Positions 7,965 through 16,187 of a stretch of 64,000 bases of DNA are shown piece after piece. Origin of the DNA: CAYMCQ01 sp964389025 (GTDB lineage: Bacteria > Verrucomicrobiota > Verrucomicrobiia > Limisphaerales > CAYMCQ01). The stretch lies in contig CAYMCQ010000002.1 of assembly GCA_964389025.1 (NCBI GenBank), positions 45,610 to 109,609 of the forward strand, in the 5' to 3' direction. The position numbers and the translations under genes were made by a program. The stretch's first letter is position 1. Every line of letters begins with the position of its first letter. The notes under the pieces are model-generated. The model did not search any database. It was given only the letters and a program-made list of their open reading frames with translations, and had not been told where the DNA came from.

Positions 7965-9275
7965 ATGAAACTGATTCGATCTTTCTCAATCACTCTCGCG
8001 CTTCTTTTGTCGGCAATTCCGTTGGCAAAGGCCGACGCAATCCGAATCGCGAGCTATAACATCAAGTTCTTCGCGACAGGCGTCGTCAACCAAGGCGACC
8101 GCCTCGACAAATTAAAACAAGTCATTGACGTGCTAGACGCTGATATAATCGGCCTTCAAGAAATCGATGACCGCGCGGCTCTGATGCTGTTGTTTCCAAC
8201 GAACAAATGGGAAATAATAATTGATGACACAAGCGGCGATGACCAGGATGTCGCACTCGTGGCACTCAAAAGCGCGGTAACAGTTAAAGGACACGAATAC
8301 CTCTTTCCCGGTTCATCGAACAACACGTTCTTTCCTAATCGCCGCGATGTGTTGTCCGTCGAGCTTCAGTTGCCAAACTCTGCCGGAAGTTTCTTTGTCA
8401 TGGTGCAGCATGCAAAGGCACGCTTTGGTGGCAGGAAACAGACAGACGACCGTCGAGAAGGAGCGGCGCGAAAACTGGTTGAGAAGATCAAGCAGGACTT
8501 TGATGATAGGGATTTCATCCTTTTAGGAGACTTAAATGACAATCCCGATGATCGCTCGCTCAACATCCTTGAAACGGGCGACCCCAATGCGCTCGGTGGA
8601 CCCGAAGAAATGGACGGTCCTTTGTTGGTCAATCTGATGGACCAGTTGTGCGCCGACGGGCATGTATCTCATGGTCGATCCTCTTCCGACATCGTCGCAG
8701 GTCAGATCAATACGCTTGATCCAAATAGCCGGTCGAGAAACAACAATGCACGCGGCACCGATGCGAATACGGGAGATATTTTGTTCGATCAGATTCTTTT
8801 CCCGGTTTCGATGAAAAACAAATATGTCGGCGGTTCTGTTAAGGTGTTCAACCATCCCTCAGGAGTTTCCGGCAATGATGACACACGGGCCTCCGACCAC
8901 TTGCCGGTGTATGCCGAGTTTGATTTTGAGGCAGCGGTCGCGCCGCCAGCGACTACAACGCTCCGCATTGCCGGACTATTGCCAAATCCAGAAGGCACCG
9001 ACGCAGGCCATGAGCAAGTTGTTCTGGCGAATGGCACCGCAAGCGCCGTGAATCTGCAAGGGTTCAAACTGCGCGACAAATCTCACAATGAATTCTCCCT
9101 GAGCGGAGTGGTTCCGAGCGGTTCCAAACTGACGATTACCATGCAAGGCAATTCAATGCCGCTTAATAATGATACCGATGAGATTCAATTGATTGACCCG
9201 CAAGGTGACGAGAAAGACAAGGTATCCTATACAGCCTCTCAGGTGAAAGTGGGCCAGATGATTGAATTCCCCTGA
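7965..9275 (+). CDS. Secreted endonuclease/exonuclease/phosphatase-family protein with lamin-tail domain
   Basis: The start at 7965 is chosen because it gives the signal peptide MKLIRSFSITLALLLSAIPL; the product is then 436 aa. The EEP domain spans about residues 25-320: IRIASYNIKFF, IIGLQEID with the metal-binding Glu, FILLGDLNDNPDD with catalytic Asp/Asn, and the closing RASDHLPVYAEFDF with Asp-His. The C-terminal 105 residues form a lamin-tail-like beta domain (LRIAGLLPNPEGTDAGHEQV, LQGFKLRDKS). EEP proteins hydrolyse phosphodiester bonds of DNA or phospholipids. The combination with a lamin tail is frequent in secreted bacterial nucleases. An extracellular nuclease for phosphate or nucleotide scavenging is likely. 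Confidence 0.88.
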   Translation: MKLIRSFSITLALLLSAIPLAKADAIRIASYNIKFFATGVVNQGDRLDKLKQVIDVLDADIIGLQEIDDRAALMLLFPTNKWEIIIDDTSGDDQDVALVALKSAVTVKGHEYLFPGSSNNTFFPNRRDVLSVELQLPNSAGSFFVMVQHAKARFGGRKQTDDRREGAARKLVEKIKQDFDDRDFILLGDLNDNPDDRSLNILETGDPNALGGPEEMDGPLLVNLMDQLCADGHVSHGRSSSDIVAGQINTLDPNSRSRNNNARGTDANTGDILFDQILFPVSMKNKYVGGSVKVFNHPSGVSGNDDTRASDHLPVYAEFDFEAAVAPPATTTLRIAGLLPNPEGTDAGHEQVVLANGTASAVNLQGFKLRDKSHNEFSLSGVVPSGSKLTITMQGNSMPLNNDTDEIQLIDPQGDEKDKVSYTASQVKVGQMIEFP

Positions 9276-9384
9276 TCTCGACTCTTTTCAAATACCGTGA
9301 GTTTCAGAGGCACGCCATATGAAGTTTTCCCTGACTGGTCAAACCGCAACCACAGTCTGAATTAAAATCCCTCTGTGGTTATTC

Positions 9385-9567
9385 TCACGACTTGATCTGC
9401 CGGACGATTTGCCGCGCAATGATTTCTATCGTGTCTTCTATGTCCTGAAGCTTCTCGAAAATCTTCTCCGAGCAATCACAGTTCTGGCGTTTGATCCAAC
9501 TGGAAAAGAATCGCCTGACCCATCTACGAAAAGAGCGGTTCTGTGCTGCGCTGTATATTTTTTTCAT
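9385..9567 (-). CDS. Possible small hypothetical protein
   Basis: A 60-aa frame read from ATG 9565-9567: MKKIYSAAQNRSFRRWVRRF, then a Cys pair and the helix EKIFEKLQDIEDTIEIIARQ. The composition is plausible and the frame follows the small gene at 9670-9876 on the same strand. There is no recognisable domain, and the frame could be chance. An upstream 12-codon extension exists. Confidence 0.3.
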   Translation of the reverse strand: MKKIYSAAQNRSFRRWVRRFFSSWIKRQNCDCSEKIFEKLQDIEDTIEIIARQIVRQIKS

Positions 9568-9669
9568 ATACGCACAGGATAAACGCCGGAGACACGCAGA
9601 CAAAGACGCCGAAACTTGCCGGATGCGGAAAGTGTTTTACATCTCAGCCTGTATATTTTTGCCGGCGCC

Positions 9670-9876
9670 CTATGTTGTGTGGCACGGATTGGAGCAATAA
9701 TAGCAGCCGTTAGACTGGCTGTAATGCTTCTTGGCTTCTTGCACTGCTGGCGCGCAACTTGAGAAGTCTCCGAGATACAGGCGATTTTCAGATTCAGGCA
9801 TGAATGAGCAACCTGTTACATGTACTTCATGATCGCCATTCGCCTGTGCATTCTTGTTAACGTAGTAGGATGCCAT
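9670..9876 (-). CDS. Small conserved cysteine-containing protein
   Basis: The 68-aa product begins MASYYVNKNAQANGDHEVHV and continues with GCSFMPESENRLYLGDFSSC, then NGCYYCSNPCHT. I recognise this as a short conserved family found scattered in many bacteria as a lone gene; its function is unknown as far as I know. Four or five cysteines and several histidines suggest a small metal-bound or disulfide-stabilised fold. A GGAAAGG ribosome-binding site precedes the ATG on the minus strand. The wide, patchy distribution hints at horizontal movement. Confidence 0.75.
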   Translation of the reverse strand: MASYYVNKNAQANGDHEVHVTGCSFMPESENRLYLGDFSSCAPAVQEAKKHYSQSNGCYYCSNPCHTT

Positions 9877-10013
9877 ATATGACCTTTCCTTTCTTTTCGT
9901 CTGCCCTGCGGGAGACGCGTTTGATTCGACCGAGATTATTGCCCGGCGCGATGTGCCGTCAAGCCAATGGCGAATCTGAATAAGGTCACCGCCACCGCTT
10001 CGGACATTCGCGG

Positions 10014-10274
10014 TTGAGCCAGATTGTCGAGACGTTCACGATCATCACGACCGCTGCGAATGAGCAGATGAAGCCGTTGCATGACCGCATACCGGTGATC
10101 GTGCAACCGAATCATTACGATTGGTGGTTGTTCGATGATGCGTTGTGCAAGTCGGTCTTGAACCGTCCGCAGAATGATGCGTTGAAGATTTATCCGGTGA
10201 GTCCTCTTGTGAACAGTCCGAGGAATGCAGACGCGCGGTGTATTGAGCCGGTCAGGGGTGGCGGTAAATCCTGA
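10014..10274 (+). pseudogene. 3' fragment of SOS response-associated peptidase (SRAP/YedK/HMCES)
   Basis: The plus frame reads VETFTIITTAANEQMKPLHD, then RIPVIVQPNHYDWWLF and IYPVSPLVNSPRNADARCIE. These are the C-terminal signature segments of SRAP proteins, which protect abasic sites in single-stranded DNA by cross-linking through Cys2. The N-terminal two thirds, including the catalytic Cys, are absent: upstream the frame meets a TAA at 9981 and similarity stops near 10025. The fragment therefore cannot be active. Its 3' end overlaps the convergent endonuclease gene by 23 bases. It is one of three truncated genes within 2.5 kb, marking a rearranged region. The stretch 9877-10013 holds nothing else recognisable. 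Confidence 0.75.
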
Positions 10275-12555
10275 AAAAGTTTGATCCGAAAGGAACGTTG
10301 GTTGTGAAGGTGTAGCTCGTTCCCGCCGCAAGGAGATTGGATTTGAAGATTGTCCAGTTCGTGAAGTCGGTGGAGCACTCGATGTTGTAGGTGCGTGTGG
10401 CCAGAGATTCCCATTTGAACGTCGCGGTCTGGTTGCTCACGCTGAAGGAAAGGATTTTGTAAACCGGATTGGTGTATGCTTGCACGGCGGAAACGGTCCC
10501 GTCTATCGCGAAGTCGTAGTTGGTATTGTTCGCCACGTCGAAGATATACCAGGTTCCCGCCGAGCTTGTGCCGCCCCAGTTCACGATGCGGAAGGTAATG
10601 TTTGTTCCCGCGCCGACGTTCTGCAATGGCGTGATTCCTGAAAGGTCAATCGGGGCAATTGACCCGCCTGCGCTGGTGTTGGACGGGTAGAAAATGGCGG
10701 CAATGTCAGTGAACGCGCCAGAGCCGACTTGATATTGCACCAAGGCGTTGGTCGCGCCCGTGGCCGAATGGCGGTAATCAAACTTGCTGATTGAGGAATA
10801 GGAAACGTAGTAGCCGGTCTGTCCGGCAATGGAGCAGGTGACGAATTGGTTTGAACCGATGGCGTTCGCCGATGTGAGATTCGTAAAGCTCGTGCCTCCC
10901 CATGCGCGAACCGCTGCGGTGCCGACTTGAGCGACGCCGGTTCCGCGAGTGAGACCAACGACGGTGAGGTTCGCCGCGCCGGTTGTGGGAGCCAAAGGCG
11001 AAGCTCCGTAGTTTCCAGAGCCGCCTGTCAGCCCATTCACATCCCAGCCAACAAGCGTGCCTGTGAAGTCGCCGCCGTTTGTGAAAGCGTTAATGGTGAT
11101 GATGTCGGTTGCGGTGTTGTTTGCAGCGTTGGTTTCGTCGCCGCCGGAAACTGTGACTGTGTTGGTGACACTCGCCGGAGCGTTGGAAGCAACGTTCACG
11201 GTGACTGTGATGGCGGGATAGGCTGAGTTCGCAGAGAGAGCGTCGGAGCGCGTGGCGGTGAGTGTGCCGAGTGTCGTGCTCCAACCCGTGCCGCTGATGG
11301 CCGTCGCAGTCAGGCCGGAGCCGAGAACGTTGGAAACGGTGATCGTGCCGGATGTTGATGCGATGCCGGAATTGGTCACGATGATGGTGTAGGTATCGCC
11401 AACGTCCTGTTGCGTGAAATTGCCTGAATGAGTGGCGGTGAGAGTCAAGTCAGGCGTGCCGCCAGACCCGATGATGAAGTTACTCGCGCTGTTTGTCGTG
11501 CCGCCGGGCGTCGTGACGGAGATCGTGCCGGTGGTCGCGTTTGTCGGAACTGTGGCCGTGATTTGCGTGTTTGAATCCACGATGAAGACGGCGTTCAAGC
11601 CGTTGAATTTCACAACAGAAGTGCCATTAAAGTTTGTGCCGGTGATCACGACGTTTGTGTTCACGTTCCCGCTCGTGGGCGCAAAGCTCGTGATGCCTGG
11701 CGGCGGCGGACTGACAAGGTTGTCTATCTTGGCCCTGAATGCCGAGGCGATTGTTCCCGGCAACGCGGTGAAAAAAGTGAAGCCTGTTTCCAATTCGATT
11801 TGACGCGCGGACGTGACGTAGTTCGACCAGTTCCCGCTCAGGCCATTCGTGACGTTCGGAATGATCATGCTGATCACGCGATTCGTCGTCGTCGTGATGC
11901 GGCTCAATGCCGTGCCGCCGCCCAACGGAACCACCACCACGATTTTCCAGACGTTAGACCCGATGTATGCTTTGCCGCTTGGAATCTTGTTCGTGCCGAA
12001 ACCGCTCGGCCCGCAAATGATGAGCAATTCATTCGCCGTCGTCAGGTCACGGCAATAGTTTTCAAACGTCGCCCAAACTCCCTGATTGTTGTGTGCGGAC
12101 TGCGGCGTAATGTTCGACATGTAAAACACCGCGTCGTTATGCGGGTCCGTGTCCGTCCGGTCCTCCGACGGACACAAATGGCCGCGATTGAAATTGTTTG
12201 TCCCCACTCCGTTGTAATCATTGTCCGTCATCCGATAAAAGTTCGGCGGCAAAGTGGTGTCCGTGAAATAATTGTCCGAGCGCGTCGCGCTGCCAACGTC
12301 ACCAGCGGTCAAGTCCCAGCTCGCCCAGACCGGCCCGCCCAGATTATCGCTGAAATCCAGCGCCTCGACGTCCCGCTGGACGAGGTAATGATCGTGATTG
12401 TTCGTGTCCGCAGTCGCACCGCTGGGATTGCCCAACTGCATTTGCAGCGTTGAATGGAGGACGTGAGCATCCACGCAGCGGCCCTCAAAGCCATTGAGTG
12501 GTTTAACCTCGATTCCGAGGCGATGAAAGGAAGCCGCAATGGGAGCGAAGATCAT
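10252..12555 (-). CDS. DNA/RNA non-specific endonuclease with TIG and DUF11-like domains, 5' end replaced
   Basis: Residues from about 35 on form a secreted NUC1-type endonuclease: LGNPSGATADTNNHDHYLVQ, then the catalytic NRGHLCPSEDRT at about residues 123-134 with the general-base His, and NITPQSAHNNQG with the metal-binding Asn. A TIG/IPT domain (about 287-368), a DUF11-like domain (about 370-490), a beta-rich region and a C-terminal module (about 715-767) follow. Such proteins carry a signal peptide, but here the first 34 codons are antisense to the primase gene and encode no signal. Gene-specific sequence ends near 12453. The product would not be exported, so this is probably a 5'-truncated gene. 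An internal ATG at 12441 is an alternative start. Confidence 0.8.
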   Translation of the reverse strand: MIFAPIAASFHRLGIEVKPLNGFEGRCVDAHVLHSTLQMQLGNPSGATADTNNHDHYLVQRDVEALDFSDNLGGPVWASWDLTAGDVGSATRSDNYFTDTTLPPNFYRMTDNDYNGVGTNNFNRGHLCPSEDRTDTDPHNDAVFYMSNITPQSAHNNQGVWATFENYCRDLTTANELLIICGPSGFGTNKIPSGKAYIGSNVWKIVVVVPLGGGTALSRITTTTNRVISMIIPNVTNGLSGNWSNYVTSARQIELETGFTFFTALPGTIASAFRAKIDNLVSPPPPGITSFAPTSGNVNTNVVITGTNFNGTSVVKFNGLNAVFIVDSNTQITATVPTNATTGTISVTTPGGTTNSASNFIIGSGGTPDLTLTATHSGNFTQQDVGDTYTIIVTNSGIASTSGTITVSNVLGSGLTATAISGTGWSTTLGTLTATRSDALSANSAYPAITVTVNVASNAPASVTNTVTVSGGDETNAANNTATDIITINAFTNGGDFTGTLVGWDVNGLTGGSGNYGASPLAPTTGAANLTVVGLTRGTGVAQVGTAAVRAWGGTSFTNLTSANAIGSNQFVTCSIAGQTGYYVSYSSISKFDYRHSATGATNALVQYQVGSGAFTDIAAIFYPSNTSAGGSIAPIDLSGITPLQNVGAGTNITFRIVNWGGTSSAGTWYIFDVANNTNYDFAIDGTVSAVQAYTNPVYKILSFSVSNQTATFKWESLATRTYNIECSTDFTNWTIFKSNLLAAGTSYTFTTNVPFGSNFFRIYRHP

Positions 12556-13269
12556 TCCGAGGAAGCGGAGGAGCGGGAAAGTTCGAAAGCGCAGAAGCCG
12601 AACTCAAAAGAACCGCCATCAAGCCAGACTGCGAGAAACGGAACGGCGAAAGAAGACAACGACACGCCGAACAAGCCGCTCGGTTTCCGATTGGAAAAGC
12701 TTGAGCACAATCATTCATACCTCACCCGCCGCGGTCTGACGCCGGAAACGGCCATAGACTTCGGCGCAGGCTTCTGTCCTAAAGGCATCATGGCGGCACG
12801 CATTGCCATTCCCATCCACAACGTGGAAGGGAAAGTTGTTGCGTATGCCGGACGCTTCCCCGGAGAACCAACGGATGATACGCCCAAATACAAGCTCCCG
12901 CCCGGATTCAAAAAGGGGTTGGAGTTGTTCAACATTGATCGGGCTATCAAGGAGTCTCCCGACACGCCGCTTGTCATTGTCGAAGGGTTCTTCGACTGCA
13001 TGAAACTTCACCAGAACGGCTGCAAAAAAGTTGTTGCCCTCATGGGGAGCACCATGTCAGCCGCGCAGGAGGAACTGATCCGCAGATACACCAACTCACA
13101 GAGCCGCGTCATCGCCATCCTTGATGAAGACGAGGCGGGACGCGCAGGCCGGGAGGACATCGCCTGTCGCCTCTCGAAGTTCTGCTTCGTGAAGGTTCAC
13201 CAGTTCGAAAAGCCAGGAATGCAGCCCGAGGACTTGTCCGCAGAGGAACTGTATTCCCTGCTCGATTGA
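12454..13269 (+). CDS. DnaG-type primase, Toprim part, N-terminal zinc domain missing
   Basis: The 271-aa product starts within a conserved primase segment (MEDVSIHAAALKAIEWFNLD), which normally follows a CHC2 zinc finger. A TGA precedes the ATG directly, so the zinc domain is gone. Residues 85-130 form the catalytic core start (YLTRRGLTPETAIDFGAGFC, RIAIPIHNVEGKVVAYAGRF). The Toprim domain shows VIVEGFFDCMKL with the conserved Glu and AILDEDEAGRAG with the DxD-like acidic pair. Primases make RNA primers; without the zinc finger, template recognition should fail unless another protein helps. It heads a plasmid-like operon with the genes at 13281-14381. The 5' end coincides with a recombination junction. 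Confidence 0.8.
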   Translation: MEDVSIHAAALKAIEWFNLDSEAMKGSRNGSEDHSEEAEERESSKAQKPNSKEPPSSQTARNGTAKEDNDTPNKPLGFRLEKLEHNHSYLTRRGLTPETAIDFGAGFCPKGIMAARIAIPIHNVEGKVVAYAGRFPGEPTDDTPKYKLPPGFKKGLELFNIDRAIKESPDTPLVIVEGFFDCMKLHQNGCKKVVALMGSTMSAAQEELIRRYTNSQSRVIAILDEDEAGRAGREDIACRLSKFCFVKVHQFEKPGMQPEDLSAEELYSLLD

Positions 13270-13280
13270 CGAGGTGCGCC

Positions 13281-13586
13281 ATGAATACCACTGGCGAACA
13301 AGGGCAATGTCTCGGCCTCATCTTCGAACCTTTCTGGCACAAGTTCCGCCTGCGGGTGAACGATGTCATCCGAGTTGACGGCAGGCTTGGTAAGGTCATC
13401 CGCGTCACTGACTGCGCGGCGGTCGTGCTCATCAACCGACCGGTGCGGCAATTCACCACGCGATTTGACAAGCATGTCCGATTGCAGCCCTCGCCCGTTC
13501 TGGTTCGGATCTGTTCCAACTCGGATACCGAGGTGCTGAATCGCCAACCAAAGAAACGCAAACAACACGAAAGGAGGACTACATGA
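13281..13586 (+). CDS. Small conserved plasmid-type protein
   Basis: A 101-aa product is read from ATG 13281, preceded by GAGGTG; an upstream in-frame start at 13266 would overlap the primase gene. The middle RVNDVIRVDGRLGKVIRVTD looks like a small beta-barrel, and the tail KKRKQHERRTT is strongly basic, so nucleic-acid contact is possible. I do not recognise a named family. It starts 11 bases after the primase stop and its stop codon overlaps the next ATG (ATGA), so it belongs to the same operon. Confidence 0.65.
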   Translation: MNTTGEQGQCLGLIFEPFWHKFRLRVNDVIRVDGRLGKVIRVTDCAAVVLINRPVRQFTTRFDKHVRLQPSPVLVRICSNSDTEVLNRQPKKRKQHERRTT

Positions 13587-13909
13587 ACATATACGAAGGC
13601 TGGCGGGAAGGGTGTGCCGCGATTGTGACCGTCAACGACGGACGGCTCAGTCCGCGCTGGGACTTGTATAACCACAGTCCGAGCGGATTCGAGTGGGGCT
13701 ACAGTGGAAGCGGCCCGGCGCAACTCTCACTTGCAATCCTGGCTAATCACTTGGGCGATGATCGAGAGGCTCTAAACCTCTATCAACGCTTCAAGTGGGC
13801 AGTGATTGCCGAGTTGCCTTTTAGGCGCTGGAGGCTGACGAGCCACGACATTGACGAGGCGCTTTGGTGCATTCGCCGCCACGAAACCGTCGCGGGAGGT
13901 GCACCATGA
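13583..13909 (+). CDS. DUF6166-like protein
   Basis: The 108-aa product contains PSGFEWGYSGSGPAQLSLAI at about residues 31-50, the signature of the DUF6166 family found on plasmids and integrative elements, followed by a helical region (LANHLGDDREALNLYQRFKW) and FRRWRLTSHDIDEAL. The function of the family is unknown to me. A strong AGGAGG precedes the ATG. Both ends overlap neighbouring genes by 4 bases, so translation of the operon is coupled. Confidence 0.75.
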   Translation: MNIYEGWREGCAAIVTVNDGRLSPRWDLYNHSPSGFEWGYSGSGPAQLSLAILANHLGDDREALNLYQRFKWAVIAELPFRRWRLTSHDIDEALWCIRRHETVAGGAP

Positions 13910-14097
13910 AGTTCGCGGTCAAGCGATACTGGCAACTGTGTGATGAAGTTCACGTGGATGCTGACTCCATTGACGACGCTATCGAGCGAGCGCACAAGAT
14001 GCCGCTCAATGAATTCCAAGGCGATTTTGTCTTGGGTTCATTGAACAGCGATCCACACGTTGACGTAGAACAGTTGATGGCGAAAGGCAGATCGTGA
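13906..14097 (+). CDS. Small hypothetical protein of the plasmid-like operon
   Basis: A 63-aa product is read from ATG 13906, which overlaps the stop of the DUF6166-like gene. The sequence MKFAVKRYWQLCDEVHVDAD followed by SIDDAIERAHKMPLNE resembles short proteins of mobile elements that begin with a beta-strand and a Cys-Asp pair; its function is unknown. Its own stop overlaps the GTG of the next gene. Co-translation with its neighbours is the best evidence that it is real. Confidence 0.65.
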   Translation: MKFAVKRYWQLCDEVHVDADSIDDAIERAHKMPLNEFQGDFVLGSLNSDPHVDVEQLMAKGRS

Positions 14098-14381
14098 GCA
14101 CAACTGTTCTCCCCGTTGCCAAGATTCGCCTTGGCAAGATTGTCACCATAGCCAATGCAAGGTCGCAGTTGTCCGAGGAGGAAATTCTCAAAGACATTCA
14201 GCGACATCAGGCGGGAGATTGGGGTGACTTGTATGAGCATGAGCACAAGGCAAACGATCTTGCCATCGTTCAAGGCACACGCATTTGGTCGGTGTATCAC
14301 AGCGAGAAAGGCGTGAAGTTCTGGATCATCACCGAAGCGAACCGTTCGTTAACGACGGTGCTGCTCCCGGAAGACTACTGA
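14094..14381 (+). CDS. Conserved plasmid-related small protein
   Basis: A 95-aa product starts at GTG 14094, overlapping the previous stop. The sequence has LGKIVTIANARSQLSEEEIL, then RHQAGDWGDLYEHEHKANDL and KFWIITEANRSLTTVLLPED. I recognise this pattern as a short protein repeatedly found on plasmids, integrative elements and phage-like islands of Gram-negative bacteria, with no established function. It is the last gene before the terminator-like hairpin at 14386-14420. Confidence 0.75.
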   Translation: MSTTVLPVAKIRLGKIVTIANARSQLSEEEILKDIQRHQAGDWGDLYEHEHKANDLAIVQGTRIWSVYHSEKGVKFWIITEANRSLTTVLLPEDY

Positions 14382-14385
14382 TTCA

Positions 14386-14420
14386 ACAACCTCTCTCATC
14401 CCGAGGGAGGTTGCTTTTTT
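14386..14420 (+). terminator. Terminator-like hairpin after the plasmid-like operon
   Basis: AACCTCTCTC and GAGGGAGGTT pair with one mismatch around a short loop and are followed by GCTTTTTT. It would end the transcript of the primase-to-14381 operon, so the ArdC-RadC gene at 14530 likely has its own promoter. Confidence 0.7.
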
Positions 14421-14529
14421 CCTGGTCAAAGCGACCGCACTTCCCCGCTGAAGTGCCGTCCGCGCTTCCAGTTGAGAATCCCCAAACCAGAAGCAACCCG
14501 CATGGGTGGACGGCAAGAAAGTGAGTTCT

Positions 14530-15846
14530 ATGAAAAGTGACGTATATCAGATCATAACGGACAGGATTGTTCGCCTGCTCGAATCGGGAACCGTTCCCTG
14601 GCACAAGCCGTGGAAAGGCGGAGATCAGTGGCCACAAAACTTTGTGAGCCGGAAGGTGTATCGGGGAATCAATCTGTTTCTCCTAAACACAGCCGGATAC
14701 CCATCTCCATACTGGCTGACTTTCAAGCAGGTTCAAATGCTTGGAGGTTCGGTGAAGAAAGGTGAGCGCTCGTTTCCAGTTGTGTTCTGGAAAATGTTCA
14801 AGGATGAAGAGGACGGTGAAACCAAGAACATTCCGTTCCTTCGCTATCACAGCGTCTTTAATGTCGCTCAATGTGAAGGAGTCAATGTTCCCGTCATTCA
14901 AATGGGTGAACCCAAGCCGCAGTTTCAAGCGATTGAGAACTGTGAACGGGTGGTGAGAGGTATGCCCAAACCACCTGCCATCAATCACCATGGCGTCCGT
15001 GCCTGCTATTCCCCATCGCAAGATGAGATCAGTATGCCGGAGGCGATACTGTTTGAAACGAGTGCGGACTATTACAGCACGCTCTTCCATGAGTTGACAC
15101 ATGCCACAGGGCACGTCTCCAGATTGAACCGCAAGGGAATCACCGACCCGATTAGGTTCGGAAGCGATCCATACAGCCGGGAGGAATTGGTTGCTGAAAT
15201 GGGTTCTGCGTTCTTGTGCGGTCACTGTGAGATTGAGAACAAGACCATCGCTCAATCCGCCAGTTATATTCAAAACTGGTTGGAGCGGCTGAAGGAGGAC
15301 CGGAAGCTTGTGGTTCACGCGGCGGCACAGGCCCAAAAAGCGTGTGACTTCATCCTCGACAGAAAAGTGGAGGATGAAGGGCCGACAGAATACCAGCCGA
15401 AGGAGTTCAAGGTGGTTGCGCTACGAGAATGTCCGGTGCCAGAGTCCATGCAGATGTGTGACACGCCAGACGGTGCAGCCGACTATTGGCGGTTGCACGT
15501 CGCCACCAATCCATACTTCAACCCAGAGTGCGAATGTTTCGCCGTGCTGCTTTTGAACACACGAAGGCGGGTGAAGGGGCATCACTTGGTGAGCATCGGC
15601 ACGTTGGACACAATTCTTGTGAATCCGCGAGAAGTGTTCCGAGTTGCGGTCATCGGAAGCGCGGCGGCAATCGTGCTCATGCACAATCATCCGAGCGGCG
15701 ACGCGACTCCCTCAGAAGCAGACATCAAAGTGACGCGCGATTTAATCCGCGCCGGGCAGCTTCTCAAAATCGAAGTGCTTGACCACGTCGTCATGGGGAA
15801 TCCGAGCCGAGTCTCATTGCGAGAGCTAGGGTTCTTCTATTCGTAA
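14530..15846 (+). CDS. ArdC-like antirestriction protein fused to a RadC domain
   Basis: The start at ATG 14530 gives the usual ArdC N-terminus MKSDVYQIITDRIVRLLESG; a GTG eight codons upstream is less likely. Residues 1-130 form the ArdC single-stranded-DNA-binding domain (VPWHKPWKGG, NPFLL-like NLFLLNTAGY). Residues about 140-290 form the zincin domain with HELTHATGH at about 187-195 and a downstream Glu in REELVAEMGSAFLC. Residues about 325-438 form a RadC/JAB-type domain with HNHPSGDATPSEAD at about 385-398. ArdC protects incoming plasmid DNA from restriction; RadC domains are common on mobile elements and of unsettled role. Both in one chain of 438 aa is unusual. It belongs to the plasmid-like module. 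Confidence 0.9.
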   Translation: MKSDVYQIITDRIVRLLESGTVPWHKPWKGGDQWPQNFVSRKVYRGINLFLLNTAGYPSPYWLTFKQVQMLGGSVKKGERSFPVVFWKMFKDEEDGETKNIPFLRYHSVFNVAQCEGVNVPVIQMGEPKPQFQAIENCERVVRGMPKPPAINHHGVRACYSPSQDEISMPEAILFETSADYYSTLFHELTHATGHVSRLNRKGITDPIRFGSDPYSREELVAEMGSAFLCGHCEIENKTIAQSASYIQNWLERLKEDRKLVVHAAAQAQKACDFILDRKVEDEGPTEYQPKEFKVVALRECPVPESMQMCDTPDGAADYWRLHVATNPYFNPECECFAVLLLNTRRRVKGHHLVSIGTLDTILVNPREVFRVAVIGSAAAIVLMHNHPSGDATPSEADIKVTRDLIRAGQLLKIEVLDHVVMGNPSRVSLRELGFFYS

Positions 15847-15856
15847 ATATCAAATC

Positions 15857-15894
15857 GAATCCCCGATTCAAGGAGACTTGACGGGGATTTTTTC
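15857..15894 (+). terminator. Rho-independent terminator after the ArdC-RadC gene
   Basis: AATCCCCG and CGGGGATT form an 8-bp stem with a 16-base loop, followed by a T run. It lies directly after the stop codon at 15846. Confidence 0.75.
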
Positions 15895-16187
15895 AGATCG
15901 CGCCCGGTGGTTTAAGTCCTACAAATCTGCAAGACAAAGGTATGCGCCCGCAATTAATTTGAAAGTGCCAAGACAATTGAACCAATTGAATATCGTGTCG
16001 GCAGAAAAGAAAAGTTGATCGCTCGTTCTCGAGAACGCTTTGCAACAAAGCGAACGGTGGTGGAAAATAAACTGAGTCATTGGCTTCGCGCATTAGCAGA
16101 ATTATGAAGAAATAGAAATTCATCAACTTGCTCGTAATCCTTAATTTTGAGATAATGCACTTAACTTCTAGGGCGATATAAAATATT
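15895..16187. other. AT-rich intergenic region
   Basis: About 290 bases, clearly AT-richer than the plasmid-like module on its left. A minus-strand 77-codon frame is present without motifs and is not believed. It probably holds the SET gene promoter and may mark a boundary between acquired segments. Confidence 0.4.
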
